NCBI GenBank assembly: GCA_029257695.1
Contig: JARIAU010000055.1
Span: forward strand, 1 to 37,153
Origin: Oscillospiraceae bacterium
Lineage (GTDB): Bacteria; Bacillota; Clostridia; Oscillospirales; Oscillospiraceae
Length of the DNA stretch: 37,153 bases
Direction of reading: 5' to 3'
Shown: positions 9,596 through 18,075 of the stretch, in pieces
Position numbering within the stretch: the first letter of the stretch is position 1
Layout of the letters: every line of letters begins with the position of its first letter
Position numbers and translations under genes: made by a program
Notes under the pieces: model-generated
Database searches by the model: none
What the model was told of the DNA's origin: nothing
What the model saw: only the letters and a program-made list of their open reading frames with translations

Positions 9596-10534
9596 ATGGC
9601 GGACATCAAGAAAATTGCAACCCGTGAGAGCTACGGCAATGCCCTGGCTGCACTGGGCAAAGAAATGCCCGAGCTGGTCGTTTTGGATGCAGACTTGGCC
9701 GGCGCAACCAAGACCAGCATCTTCCAGAAGGCCTTCCCTGAGCGCCACATCGACTGCGGCATCGCCGAGTGCGATATGGTTGGCGTGGCCGCCGGCCTGT
9801 CCACCATGGGCTTTGTTCCTTTCGCTTCTTCCTTCGCTATGTTTGCAGCCGGTCGTGCCTTTGAGCAGATCCGCAACACTGTGGGCTATCCCCACCTGAA
9901 TGTGAAGATCGGTGCCACCCACGGCGGCATTTCCGTGGGCGAGGACGGTGCTTCCCATCAGTGCAACGAGGACTTCGCCGTGATGCGCACCATCCCCGGT
10001 ATGGTCGTCATGTGCCCCGCCGACGCTGTAGAGGCAGAAGCCGTCGTTCGTGCGGCCGCCAAGCATCAGGGCCCGGTCTATATGCGTTTCTCCCGTTTCG
10101 CCAGCCCTGTGTTCCACGGGGAAGACTATTCCTTCGAGATCGGCAAGGGCGAGGTGCTGCAGGATGGCACCGATGTGGCAATCATCGCCAACGGCCTGAT
10201 GGTCAGCGAGGCTCTGGAAGCCGGCAAAGCTCTGGAAGCCAAGGGCATTCACGCCCGTGTCATCAATATGTGCACCATCAAGCCTTTGGACGAGGAACTG
10301 GTGCTCAAGGCCGCCAAGGAATGCGGTAAGATCGTCACTGTGGAGGAGCACTCCATCATCGGCGGTCTGGGCGAGGCCGTCTGCTCCGTCTTGAGTGAGC
10401 AGTACCCCGTGCCCGTCAAGCGCATTGGCGTCAACGACGAGTTTGGCCACTCCGGTCCTGCCGGCGAGCTGCTCAAGCAGTTCGGTCTGTGCGCTGAGCA
10501 CATCGCAGAAGTTACCGAGGCCTTCTGCAAGTAA
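9596..10534 (+). CDS. Transketolase, C-terminal (pyrimidine/transketolase_C) subunit
   Basis: Second half of the split transketolase, 312 residues. The pyrimidine-binding domain (about 1-170) has DADLAGATKT, FPERHIDCGIAECDMVGVAAG with the ThDP-activating Glu, and SFAMFAAGRAFEQIRN. The transketolase_C domain follows from about 185 (DVAIIANGLMVSEALEA, TVEEHSIIGGLGEAV). It starts one base after the stop of the N-terminal subunit, and its ribosome binding site (GGAGG) lies inside the end of that gene, so the two are likely translationally coupled to give equal amounts. A strong terminator follows. Confidence 0.95.
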   Translation: MADIKKIATRESYGNALAALGKEMPELVVLDADLAGATKTSIFQKAFPERHIDCGIAECDMVGVAAGLSTMGFVPFASSFAMFAAGRAFEQIRNTVGYPHLNVKIGATHGGISVGEDGASHQCNEDFAVMRTIPGMVVMCPADAVEAEAVVRAAAKHQGPVYMRFSRFASPVFHGEDYSFEIGKGEVLQDGTDVAIIANGLMVSEALEAGKALEAKGIHARVINMCTIKPLDEELVLKAAKECGKIVTVEEHSIIGGLGEAVCSVLSEQYPVPVKRIGVNDEFGHSGPAGELLKQFGLCAEHIAEVTEAFCK

Positions 10535-10551
10535 AGGTTCGGATACAACAA

Positions 10552-10586
10552 CAGCGCAGCCAGAACTCTGGCTGCGCTGCTTTTTT
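10552..10586 (+). terminator. Intrinsic terminator of the transketolase operon
   Basis: A perfect 12-bp stem CAGCGCAGCCAG / CTGGCTGCGCTG with loop AACT (10552-10579), then C and TTTTTT. Confidence 0.95.
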
Positions 10587-10626
10587 ATTTTATGGAACCC
10601 CTCTCTGATCGCTGCCCGTGTTCTCC

Positions 10627-11301
10627 TCAAAGCACCGGAGGTTCCAACTCCATGGCCTTGAAATACTTGAAATACGGTTTGAGCCATCGGAAGCCATCCA
10701 AAAGCTCTTCCTTCAACTCCGGGGTAGTCAACCTCACATCCGGCGCATGGACCGAAACCAAGCGGACATGCTTGCGGTCAAACCACGGCTGCAACACCGG
10801 ATTCACCGTTCCTTTGGACCGCTTGTAGACCTCTCCCTCCAGTTGAAACCGATCCTGCCGGTTCAACTTGCGGGCCAGCGGTTCCAGTTCCTTTGGTTCC
10901 CGCAGGACCCGCCGCCGGAATTGCTCCATATCCACTGGTCTGGCACAGAAGTAGCCCATGCCATACTCATACCCTTCCGGGGACAATTCAAAATAAAAAG
11001 TGGGTTTGGGCGGAACATTCCCTTCGTTCGGCACCCGCAGAGACAGCCACAGGTGGTCTTTGTAGGGTCCACCGTACTTGACCCGACGCACATCCCGATA
11101 GATTCTGGACACCTTCAACCGCAGGCCTTCCCCAGGGTAAATCCGTTCCATCTCCTCTGCCAGCTCTGCTCCCAACGCCTTCATAGGTTCATAGAGCACC
11201 TTCTGATACTCTGCCTTATGCTCCATAAACCAGCTCCGCTCGTTGTTCAGACGAACACCCCAGAGAAAGTCAATCGTCTGTTCTGAAAATCCTTCAAACA
11301 T
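10627..11301 (-). CDS. DUF2461 family protein
   Basis: A 224-residue cytosolic protein of the DUF2461 (TIGR02453-like) family, whose function is not known. Typical family features are present: the N-terminal FEGFSEQTIDFLWGVRLNNERSWFMEHKAEY block (phenylalanine/tryptophan-rich with an NN-x-x-WF core), RIYRDVRRVKYGGPYKDHLW in the middle, and FYFELSPEGYEYGMGYF. No signal peptide or membrane segment is seen. The ATG at 11301 follows AGGAGGG. It lies downstream of the VanW-like gene on the same strand but behind a 15-bp hairpin. The family call is firm; its role is unassigned. Confidence 0.85.
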   Translation of the reverse strand: MFEGFSEQTIDFLWGVRLNNERSWFMEHKAEYQKVLYEPMKALGAELAEEMERIYPGEGLRLKVSRIYRDVRRVKYGGPYKDHLWLSLRVPNEGNVPPKPTFYFELSPEGYEYGMGYFCARPVDMEQFRRRVLREPKELEPLARKLNRQDRFQLEGEVYKRSKGTVNPVLQPWFDRKHVRLVSVHAPDVRLTTPELKEELLDGFRWLKPYFKYFKAMELEPPVL

Positions 11302-11318
11302 CAGGAATCCCTCCTATA

Positions 11319-11352
11319 AAATTACCGCACAATCTCCATTGTGCGGTAATTT
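11319..11352 (-). terminator. Hairpin between the VanW-like and DUF2461 genes
   Basis: A perfect 15-bp inverted repeat (AAATTACCGCACAAT / ATTGTGCGGTAATTT) with loop CTCC. On the minus strand it ends in TTTTAT, a short U-run, giving a partial or full terminator after the VanW-like gene. Confidence 0.65.
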
Positions 11353-11366
11353 CTCTGTTTCTAATC

Positions 11367-13028
11367 TTATGCGACAGGTGCGGCCGGTGCTTCTGCCGGA
11401 GGGGCTGCCGGAGCTTCTGCCGGAGGAGCCACCATGGTGCCCACATGCACCACCTGCTCCGTCATACGATAGGAGCTGTATGCCTCCTTGTTATTGCTGA
11501 TGAGCTGACCGTTTCCGTCATACACCTTGCGGTAGGTCTGCACTTTATATCCGGTGTGACCTTTCTCCGCCACCACTTCCGTACCCACAGGCAGGGTCGG
11601 ATCCTGGACTTCCTTTCGGGCAGGCGGAATCGTCTGCAGCGTTTCCGACACGATCTCCACCTTGAATTCCGACACCTTGGTGCCCTGAATTTCGTAATGG
11701 GTCTTGCCATCCTGATACCAAGCCATCACACGAATGGGGTAATCCGTATTATTCTTGAAGATGAACTCCGGCCAGCCCCAAGAAACGGTGGCATCCATGC
11801 CGATTGGAGTATAGCCGGACGGATAGGAGTGGTTCTGCCGCTCCACCACTTCCAAGTTGGAATACAGCACTGCACAATAAAGGGTACTGGATCCCTGACA
11901 AACACCGCCGCCCACTTCCTGAACGGTTTTGCCCTCGTTGTAGGCCGGAGCCTCACTGAAGCCGGCCTCTGTGGTGCGCTTACCCACCACAGCATTGTAG
12001 GAGAATTCCTCACCGGGCAGCACAATGTAACCATTGCACTTTTCCGCACACAGGCGGACATTGGCCTTTCTGCCTGCCGATCCACCGACATTCGTCGTGT
12101 ATTCTCCCAGCACATCCCGGAACAGACCATCCTGCAGCTGTTTTGTACTGATGCTGGGTTCTTTCCGCTGCAACGGAATCTGAACCACAGTGCCTTCCGC
12201 AGCACCGGACAGCAATCCATCCGCTTCTGCCACATCAAAATCCACACCACGAACCGCATCCAGCACCTTGTAACTGCGGTCAGCCGCCACTTCCAAGCTT
12301 GCGTTTTTCGGTTCCGCCGCTGTTTCTGCGTGGATCTGCTCCCCGGTGATTGGCTGTGGTGCCTGTTCCACCAAAGGGCAGGAGATTGGGTCATAGTTGC
12401 CTTGTGCCGTGCGATCCATGATCTGCTTGGTCAGCGCTTCGCCGTCCACCATATAGCCACTGGTACCCATGGTAACTTCCAGCGTTTCCTCCTGCAGCTG
12501 CCAGGTGGTTTCCACTGTGGTGTTCAGCTCCAGAATACCGGACTGTTCCAGTGCCTGTGCAACCGCCTCTGCATCCGATGCATGAGGCACCACCGTATAC
12601 TGCTTGCCGCCGGAAATTCCGGACGCAAGATACCGCAGACCACGGCTCAGGAACATACCCCCTCGGTCATGGGCATACGCCTGATCCACCAGCGCAGACA
12701 CATCATAAGTCAGAGCCCCGCTCAAGTCCACCGAATAGGGCTCTACCCCCTCCACTTCCGGCCGCAATTCCAGAGTGGAATAGGTCTCTCCCAGTGCACC
12801 GGGATCAGACAACTCGGTTTCCAGCAAGCTCAACGCTGCTTCCCGGTTCATCCCGCCGATCTCGATGCCGTTGACGCTGGTTCCGGGATAGAAGGTGTCC
12901 CCTCTGCCCGGCAGGGCGCACAACACCAGATAGGCAGAAAGCAGCACTGCTGCTCCGATGCCGACTCCTATCCAGGCCTTGTGCGTTCCTCTTGGCTGTG
13001 TGTTCTTTTTTTCGTTCGATTTACGCAT
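11367..13028 (-). CDS. VanW family cell-wall protein with G5-like domain
   Basis: A 553-residue membrane-anchored extracellular protein. An N-terminal transmembrane anchor (about 19-38, WIGVGIGAAVLLSAYLVLCAL) is followed by two peptidoglycan-binding-like repeats (about 50-300; VNGIEIGGMNREAALSLLE), a VanW domain whose core VGGGVCQGSSTLY lies near residue 372 with NHSYPSGYTPIGMDAT after it, then a G5-like segment (about 440-520) and a short Ala/Pro/Glu tail with two APPAEAPAA repeats. Such proteins are common in Clostridia and are thought to act on or bind peptidoglycan; this is not evidence of vancomycin resistance, since no vanHAX genes are here. The start at 13028 (MRKSNEKK) follows AGAGG, has a basic N-terminus before the anchor, and is preferred over an in-frame start at 13070. 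Confidence 0.88.
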   Translation of the reverse strand: MRKSNEKKNTQPRGTHKAWIGVGIGAAVLLSAYLVLCALPGRGDTFYPGTSVNGIEIGGMNREAALSLLETELSDPGALGETYSTLELRPEVEGVEPYSVDLSGALTYDVSALVDQAYAHDRGGMFLSRGLRYLASGISGGKQYTVVPHASDAEAVAQALEQSGILELNTTVETTWQLQEETLEVTMGTSGYMVDGEALTKQIMDRTAQGNYDPISCPLVEQAPQPITGEQIHAETAAEPKNASLEVAADRSYKVLDAVRGVDFDVAEADGLLSGAAEGTVVQIPLQRKEPSISTKQLQDGLFRDVLGEYTTNVGGSAGRKANVRLCAEKCNGYIVLPGEEFSYNAVVGKRTTEAGFSEAPAYNEGKTVQEVGGGVCQGSSTLYCAVLYSNLEVVERQNHSYPSGYTPIGMDATVSWGWPEFIFKNNTDYPIRVMAWYQDGKTHYEIQGTKVSEFKVEIVSETLQTIPPARKEVQDPTLPVGTEVVAEKGHTGYKVQTYRKVYDGNGQLISNNKEAYSSYRMTEQVVHVGTMVAPPAEAPAAPPAEAPAAPVA

Positions 13029-13098
13029 GATGAATAACCTCTGATATTTCTTCGGACACCCATTTGTCAATCGGTGTCGAACGGACTGTTATTTCTAA

Positions 13099-13127
13099 AT
13101 TATAGCGTTCCTTTTCCGTGAAATCAA
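13099..13127 (-). promoter_or_regulatory. Promoter of the VanW-like gene
   Basis: On the minus strand TTGATT (13122-13127), a 17-base spacer and TATAAT (13099-13104), 70 bases before the ATG at 13028. Confidence 0.75.
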
Positions 13128-13170
13128 CAACATTTTCATTGTGATATTCCCCAAAAACAAGGTAGTATCC

Positions 13171-13198
13171 TTGCTTTTTGTTTTTCCCATGATATAAT
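13171..13198 (+). promoter_or_regulatory. Promoter of the ABC-F/ROK operon
   Basis: TTGCTT (13171-13176), a 16-base spacer and TATAAT (13193-13198), 43 bases upstream of the ATG at 13242. It is divergent from the VanW-like promoter about 45 bases away. Confidence 0.7.
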
Positions 13199-13241
13199 AA
13201 GATGATTTAACATATATTTCGATCATATGAGGTATTGATTT

Positions 13242-14843
13242 ATGATTACTGTCAGCAATCTGAGCCTGCAATACAGCGGCGCTCCCCTGTTTTCGGATGT
13301 CAATCTGCAGTTCCTGCGCGGCAACTGCTACGGCATCATCGGCGCAAACGGCGCCGGCAAATCCACCTTCCTGAAGATCCTGTCCGGCGAGCTGGATTCC
13401 ACCACCGGTTCTGTGGATATTCTGCCCAAGGTGCGTATGTCCATTCTGAAGCAGGACCAGTTCCTCTTCGACCAGTACACCGTGTTGGACACCGTGGTGA
13501 TGGGCAACAAACACCTCTATGAGGTTGGCAAAGAAATGAACGCCATCTACGAGAAGGAGGATATGACCGACGAGGACGGCATTCGTGCCAGCGAACTGGC
13601 CGAGGAATATGCCGAACTGGGCGGTTGGGAGTCCGAATCCGATGCCAGCCGCATCCTGCAGGGTCTGGGCATTCCCACCCAGTACCACTACGAAACCATG
13701 GCCAACATGGATGGCCGACTGAAGGTAAAGGTGCTGCTGGCACAGGCTCTGTTCGGCAACCCTGACATTCTGATGATGGACGAGCCGACCAACAACCTGG
13801 ACATCAACGCCATCAACTGGCTGGAGGACTTCCTGCTGGACTTTGATGGCACTGTGATCGTGGTCAGCCATGACCGTCACTTCCTGAACACCATCTGCAC
13901 CCACATCGTGGACATCGACTACAATAAGATCAAGATGTATGTGGGTAACTATGACTTCTGGTACGAATCCAGCCAGCTGGTCCAGAACCTCATCAAGAAC
14001 CAGAATAAGCGCAACGAGGAAAAGATCAAAGAGCTGCAATCCTTCATCACCCGCTTCTCCGCCAACAAGTCCAAGAGCAAGCAGGCTACGGCCCGCCGCA
14101 AGCTGCTGGACAAGCTGACCGTGGAAGAGATGCCTGCATCCTCCCGCCGCTATCCTTGGGTCGGCTTCAAGCCCGACCGTGAGGTGGGTAAGGACATCCT
14201 GTTTGTCTCCGATGTGTCCAAGAGCATTGACGGCGTAAAGGTGCTGGATCGGGTCAGCTTTGCTGTGGAACACGGCGACAAGATCGCCATGGTCGGCGAC
14301 AACGAAGTGGCACAGACCACTTTGTTCAAAATCCTGATGGGCGAACTGGAGCCGGACGAGGGCACCGTCAAGTGGGGTGTCACTGCAAGCCAGTCCTACT
14401 TCCCCAAGGATAACTCCGTTTACTTCAACGATGTGGACCTCAATCTGGTGGACTGGCTGCGCCAGTACTCCGATAACAAGGACGAAACCTACTTGCGTGG
14501 TTTCCTGGGCCGCATGCTCTTCTCCGGCGAGGATGTGTATAAGCCGGTCAAGGTGCTGTCCGGCGGCGAGAAGGTGCGCTGCATGCTCTCCCGCATGATG
14601 CTGTCCGGAGCCAATGTGCTGCTGATGGATCAACCCACCAACCATCTGGATCTGGAGTCCATTGCCGCTTTGAACAACGGTCTGATGGATGTCAACTGCA
14701 ATATCCTGCTGGCCACCCATGACCATCAGATGATCCAGTCCGTCTGTAACCGGGTGTTTGACTTCACCTCTGACGGCAAACTCGTGGACCGCAAGACCAG
14801 CTACGACGACTATCTGGCCTACATCGCCGAAAACAAGGAGTGA
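13242..14843 (+). CDS. ABC-F family ATPase (YbiT-like) with atypical motifs
   Basis: A soluble 533-residue protein with two ABC ATPase domains and no membrane part, the ABC-F layout of ribosome-associated factors (translation factors or target-protection proteins). Domain 1 has an intact Walker A (IIGANGAGKST, about 33-43) and Walker B ILMMDEPTNNLDI, but the signature region reads MANMDGRLKVKVLLAQ rather than LSGGE. A charged linker (about 240-300) with KSKSKQATARRK is typical. Domain 2 has the signature VLSGGEKVR and LLMDQPTNHLD (Gln replaces the usual Glu), and its Walker A reads GDNEVAQTT: Gln358 (CAG at 14313-14315) stands where Lys is expected. Starts at ATG 13242 after GAGG. The ROK kinase gene follows immediately. 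Not evidence of drug resistance by itself. Confidence 0.9.
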   Translation: MITVSNLSLQYSGAPLFSDVNLQFLRGNCYGIIGANGAGKSTFLKILSGELDSTTGSVDILPKVRMSILKQDQFLFDQYTVLDTVVMGNKHLYEVGKEMNAIYEKEDMTDEDGIRASELAEEYAELGGWESESDASRILQGLGIPTQYHYETMANMDGRLKVKVLLAQALFGNPDILMMDEPTNNLDINAINWLEDFLLDFDGTVIVVSHDRHFLNTICTHIVDIDYNKIKMYVGNYDFWYESSQLVQNLIKNQNKRNEEKIKELQSFITRFSANKSKSKQATARRKLLDKLTVEEMPASSRRYPWVGFKPDREVGKDILFVSDVSKSIDGVKVLDRVSFAVEHGDKIAMVGDNEVAQTTLFKILMGELEPDEGTVKWGVTASQSYFPKDNSVYFNDVDLNLVDWLRQYSDNKDETYLRGFLGRMLFSGEDVYKPVKVLSGGEKVRCMLSRMMLSGANVLLMDQPTNHLDLESIAALNNGLMDVNCNILLATHDHQMIQSVCNRVFDFTSDGKLVDRKTSYDDYLAYIAENKE

Positions 14844-14849
14844 TCTTCG

Positions 14850-15803
14850 TTGGCGCAGTACATCGGCATTGATCTGGGCGGCACGAACATTGCCACCGGT
14901 CTGGTCAGTGATACAGGCCGCCTGATCTGTAAGGTAAGCCTGCCCACAGGGGCCAACCGGGACACAGAGGCAATCGTGGCTGATATGGCCCGCTCTGTCA
15001 CGCTCTGTCTGGCGCAGGCCCCTTCCACGGACGGGCCCATTGCCGGACTCGGGGTTGGTGTGCCCGGTGCAGTGGATGCAGCGGCCGGCATGGTGCTGCG
15101 CACGACCAATCTGAACTGGCATCACCTGCCGCTGGCCCAGATGCTTCAGGAACATACCGGTCTCCCCGTTTTTCTTGGCAACGATGCCGACTGTGCTGCA
15201 TTGGGCGAAGTGCTCGCCGGCAGCGCAAGCAGCTATGACAGTGCTGCAATGATTACCTTAGGCACCGGCGTCGGCGGTGGTTTCATCTGCAACAAGCAGG
15301 TGTTCTCCGGCTGGACCGGCGGCGGCACCGAAGTGGGCCACATCCCTATGGTATTCGGCGGCGAGCCTTGCGGCTGTGGAAATCGAGGCTGTTTCGAGGC
15401 CTATGCCTCTGCTACCGCCCTGATTCGACAGACCCGTCAGGCAATGGAAGCCCATCCGGACTCCCTGCTCTGGCAGGTTTGCACCGCCATCGAAGCCGTG
15501 AATGCAAAAACACCCTTTGATGCCGCTCAACAAGGGGACCCTGTGGCTTTGGCTGTTTTGGACCAATATATGGAGTACCTTGCCTTTGGTCTGGGTGGTG
15601 TGGTCAATTTGCTCCGCCCGCAGGTCATTATTTTGGGCGGCGGCATCAGCAATCAAGGCGAATATCTTCTGACCCCACTGCGAAAAAAGATGTCCAAGTA
15701 CTGCTATGCTTCCGAATTCATCGCTCCCCCTCCGCTGGTAAGCGCCACGCTGGGCAACGATGCCGGCATCATCGGTGCCGCTCTCTTGGGCTTGAACTTC
15801 TAA
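14850..15803 (+). CDS. ROK family sugar kinase, glucokinase-like
   Basis: A 317-residue cytosolic kinase of the ROK family, most like Firmicutes glucokinase, which phosphorylates free glucose. Visible motifs are the ATP phosphate loop IGIDLGGTN at the N-terminus, GVGVPGAVDAAAGMV, GNDADCAALGE with the catalytic Asp, TLGTGVGGGFI, and the ROK signature with zinc ligands CGCGNRGC near residue 172. The ROK motif ending in EVGH with His supports sugar specificity, but N-acetylmannosamine or another hexose cannot be ruled out. No N-terminal HTH is present, so it is an enzyme and not an NagC-type repressor. Start is TTG at 14850, 8 bases after AAGGAG that overlaps the ABC-F stop; the two genes are one operon. 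Confidence 0.9.
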   Translation: MAQYIGIDLGGTNIATGLVSDTGRLICKVSLPTGANRDTEAIVADMARSVTLCLAQAPSTDGPIAGLGVGVPGAVDAAAGMVLRTTNLNWHHLPLAQMLQEHTGLPVFLGNDADCAALGEVLAGSASSYDSAAMITLGTGVGGGFICNKQVFSGWTGGGTEVGHIPMVFGGEPCGCGNRGCFEAYASATALIRQTRQAMEAHPDSLLWQVCTAIEAVNAKTPFDAAQQGDPVALAVLDQYMEYLAFGLGGVVNLLRPQVIILGGGISNQGEYLLTPLRKKMSKYCYASEFIAPPPLVSATLGNDAGIIGAALLGLNF

Positions 15804-15821
15804 TTTACCAGGAACACAAAT

Positions 15822-15853
15822 CAGCCGACACAGTCCTTGTGTCGGCTGGTTTT
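15822..15853 (+). terminator. Intrinsic terminator after the ROK kinase gene
   Basis: An 11-bp perfect stem CAGCCGACACA / TGTGTCGGCTG (15822-15832 with 15838-15848), then G and TTTT. Confidence 0.85.
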
Positions 15854-15912
15854 CTATCCACCTTCCCTTCCATACTGCGGATACAAACTCGATCATGCGA
15901 GGTGAATTTCCA

Positions 15913-16782
15913 ATGATGAACTATGTTTCCAAAGAACCGATCCAAAAAGGCTGGTCCAAGGACAAAAAGTACTGCATTACCGATGAAAACGGACAGAAGT
16001 ATCTGTTGAGAATTTCAGCAGAAGAACTTTACGAACGCAAAAAGCAAGAATTTGAACGGATGGGGCAAGTTGCTTCTACTGGTATTTTCATGTGCAAGCC
16101 CATTGAATTTGGCCGCTGTGAAGACGGCGTTTACTCCATTCAGTCATGGATCGAGGGTGTTGATGCCGAGGATGTCCTGCCACGCATGACATACGAGCAG
16201 CAATACAACTACGGCTTTGAAGCAGGTCAGATGCTCCGAACGATTCACTCTATCCCTGCGCCGGACAGCATTGAGCCATGGCATATCTATTTTAACCGCA
16301 AAATGGACCGTAAAATTCAAATGTACCGTGACTGTCCCATTAAATATGAAAACGGCGCCCTTTTCATTGACTACATTGAAGCTCACCGCTCGCGATTAAA
16401 CGACCGCCCCATAACCTATCAGCACGGGGACTACCACATCGGAAATATGATGATTGACCGTTCAGGGCAGCTGACGATCATCGACTTCGACCGGGATGAT
16501 TTCGGCGATCCTTGGGAAGAATTCAACCGCATTGTCTGGAGCGCACAATCTGCCCCAGTGTTTGCCACCGCTATGGTCAACGGATACTTTAAGAATCAAG
16601 TTCCTTCTGCCTTTTGGGAACTGCTTGCCCTATATATCAGCAGCAATACCCTGTCCTCTGTCCCGTGGGCAATTCCCTTTGGAGCCGAACAAATCAACAT
16701 TATGCTGCATCAGGCGGAAGAGGTTTTAAGCTGGTATCAGAATATGCAGAACCCTATTCCAACTTGGTATCAGGGCATATGA
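15913..16782 (+). CDS. APH-fold phosphotransferase (aminoglycoside phosphotransferase family)
   Basis: A 289-residue kinase-like protein of the APH superfamily. The catalytic loop YQHGDYHIGNMMID (near residue 170, with H-G-D-x-x-x-x-N) and the metal-binding IIDFDRDDFGDPWEEF (near 189) are both intact, and the N-terminal lobe has KYLLRISAEELYERKKQEF. This family includes aminoglycoside, homoserine, choline and many small-molecule kinases. The substrate cannot be read from sequence, and resistance should not be inferred. The start is set at ATG 15913 because GAGGTG lies at good spacing; a second ATG at 15916 and an upstream one at 15895 are alternatives. Its AT-richer codons differ a little from neighbours such as tkt, which may indicate lower expression or later acquisition. 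Confidence 0.82.
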   Translation: MMNYVSKEPIQKGWSKDKKYCITDENGQKYLLRISAEELYERKKQEFERMGQVASTGIFMCKPIEFGRCEDGVYSIQSWIEGVDAEDVLPRMTYEQQYNYGFEAGQMLRTIHSIPAPDSIEPWHIYFNRKMDRKIQMYRDCPIKYENGALFIDYIEAHRSRLNDRPITYQHGDYHIGNMMIDRSGQLTIIDFDRDDFGDPWEEFNRIVWSAQSAPVFATAMVNGYFKNQVPSAFWELLALYISSNTLSSVPWAIPFGAEQINIMLHQAEEVLSWYQNMQNPIPTWYQGI

Positions 16783-16787
16783 CACAC

Positions 16788-16825
16788 AAAAGCGGAGTGT
16801 ATCAGGTTTGATGCACTCCGCTTTT
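16788..16825. terminator. Bidirectional terminator
   Basis: AAAAGCGGAGTG (16788-16799) pairs with CACTCCGCTTTT (16814-16825), extended by three further pairs around loop CAGGTTTG. A-run on one side and T-run on the other let it act for both the APH gene and the minus-strand gluQ transcript. Confidence 0.85.
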
Positions 16826-16840
16826 CCTTCAGTTCTTCAG

Positions 16841-17029
16841 CTATGCCCGCAATAACGCCGCATATTCATCGGCATGATTGATACTCCGCTCTCCGTGGTG
16901 ATCTTCGGGCAGCACAACCAATTTGCTGTCCGCCAGCATCTGACGAAGCAGCTCCGCCGATTGTTTCATCTTCCACGGTTCTTTTCCAAATCCGATGCCC
17001 TTTATATCCATTTCTCGCCCAATCTGCAC
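16841..17029 (-). pseudogene. Possible C-terminal remnant of an alpha/beta hydrolase
   Basis: A 62-codon reading frame directly after gluQ. Its product (KEPWKMKQSAELLRQM, then SKLVVLPEDHHGERSINHADEY) looks like the end of an alpha/beta hydrolase: a strand SKLVVLP followed by a His-Gly that would be the catalytic His, and a closing helix HADEYAALLR. The nucleophile and acid parts of such an enzyme are absent upstream, where gluQ ends. The only start is a GTG without a convincing ribosome binding site. I read it as a decayed fragment; a short real gene or chance resemblance is possible. Confidence 0.35.
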
Positions 17030-17036
17030 GCTTCAA

Positions 17037-17981
17037 TCAGACCTGCCACCGAAACGCAAGATCCTCCTTAGGCAGCTTGTCCACCGAAAACAGCGGAATC
17101 AACTCTGCCGCTGAAATCGGTTCCGGACGGTCAATCAGTCCTGCTGCACAAGCCAATCGGCCCACAATGGTTTCCGGTTTCATGCCGCTTTCCCGAAGTG
17201 CCGCCAAGGTCAGATCTGCCTCCCGTTTGGAGAGCCGTCTTCCATCCGGCGCACAAAGCAGCGGCACATGGCAATACTCCGGCGTTGCATACCCCAGCTG
17301 CTGCTGCAAAAAGATCTGTCTGGGTGTGGAGGACAGCAAATCACTGCCCCGAGTCACATCAGTGATTCCCATTAAAGCATCATCCACCACCACAGCCAGC
17401 TGATAGGCAAACACTCCATCACTGCGGCGCAAAATGAAGTCTCCGCAATCCTGTGCCAACTGTTCTGTATAGGTTCCTTGCAAGCGGTCTGTGAACCGGA
17501 TTTCCTGCTCCGGCACACGAATACGAAGCGCCGGGCGACGGACTTTCTCCCGCTCCAGGCGCTCTTCCATCGTCAAATTCCGGCAGGTGCCGGCATAAAT
17601 CACCTCGCCGTCGGAGCGGTGGGGTGCATTGGCTGCATGCAGCTGACCCCGGGTACAATAGCAGGGGTAAAGCAGCTCCTGCTTCTGCAGCCACTCCAAT
17701 GCCTCCGCATACCACGCACTGCGTTTGCTCTGATAATAGAGGTCACCCCCCTGACAGCCGCCCTCGTCCCAATCCAGTCCCAGCCATCGCAAATCTTCTT
17801 CCACACCATCGCAAAAACTCCGCTTGCAGCGGTCGGGATCTAAATCCTCCAAGCGCAGCACCATCGTGCCTCCCCGACTGCGGACGGACAACCACGCCAG
17901 CAGTGCGGACCACGCATTCCCCAAATGCATCCGCCCACTGGGAGACGGGGCAAAGCGTCCTTTGACCATTGTATGTTCCAT
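17037..17981 (-). CDS. gluQ: Glutamyl-Q tRNA(Asp) synthetase
   Basis: GluQ (YadB) attaches glutamate to the queuosine base at position 34 of tRNA(Asp); it is a GluRS catalytic core without the anticodon-binding part. The 314-residue length fits. Motifs: APSPSGRMHLGNAW (HIGH-type), LRLEDLDPDRC, the zinc ligands CYC and a following YAGTC, DFILRRSDGVFAYQLAVVVDDA, and RLSKREAD (KMSKS-type). A full-length GluRS would be about 480 residues. The ATG at 17981 (MEHTMVKGRFAPSPSG) follows AGGAGAGG and is preferred over upstream in-frame codons. It has its own promoter (18076-18104) behind the PTS terminator. No queuosine biosynthesis genes are seen in the window. Confidence 0.92.
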   Translation of the reverse strand: MEHTMVKGRFAPSPSGRMHLGNAWSALLAWLSVRSRGGTMVLRLEDLDPDRCKRSFCDGVEEDLRWLGLDWDEGGCQGGDLYYQSKRSAWYAEALEWLQKQELLYPCYCTRGQLHAANAPHRSDGEVIYAGTCRNLTMEERLEREKVRRPALRIRVPEQEIRFTDRLQGTYTEQLAQDCGDFILRRSDGVFAYQLAVVVDDALMGITDVTRGSDLLSSTPRQIFLQQQLGYATPEYCHVPLLCAPDGRRLSKREADLTLAALRESGMKPETIVGRLACAAGLIDRPEPISAAELIPLFSVDKLPKEDLAFRWQV

Positions 17982-18075
17982 GGGTAACCTCTCCTTCTCC
18001 GTCCGCCGGTCCTGTTCGGCTTTGCTTCCGGCCTGCCCCAATCAATCAAGCATTCGAGGCAATAGTATCTTTGAA

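Noticed and set aside
8749-10534. Transketolase broken by a frameshift
   Set aside because: The two halves each have a start, ribosome binding site and complete domains; split transketolase is normal in Clostridia.
11380-11430. Short tandem repeat at the end of the VanW-like gene
   Set aside because: Two copies of an APPAEAPAA-coding unit form a low-complexity tail typical of wall-spanning proteins; too short to be a meaningful minisatellite.
11367-13028. VanW as evidence of vancomycin resistance
   Set aside because: VanW domains are widespread in Clostridia cell-wall proteins, and no vanHAX or vanRS genes are present.
15913-16782. APH-fold protein as an aminoglycoside resistance gene
   Set aside because: The catalytic motifs are general for the superfamily; nothing in the sequence or neighbours shows drug specificity or a mobile context.
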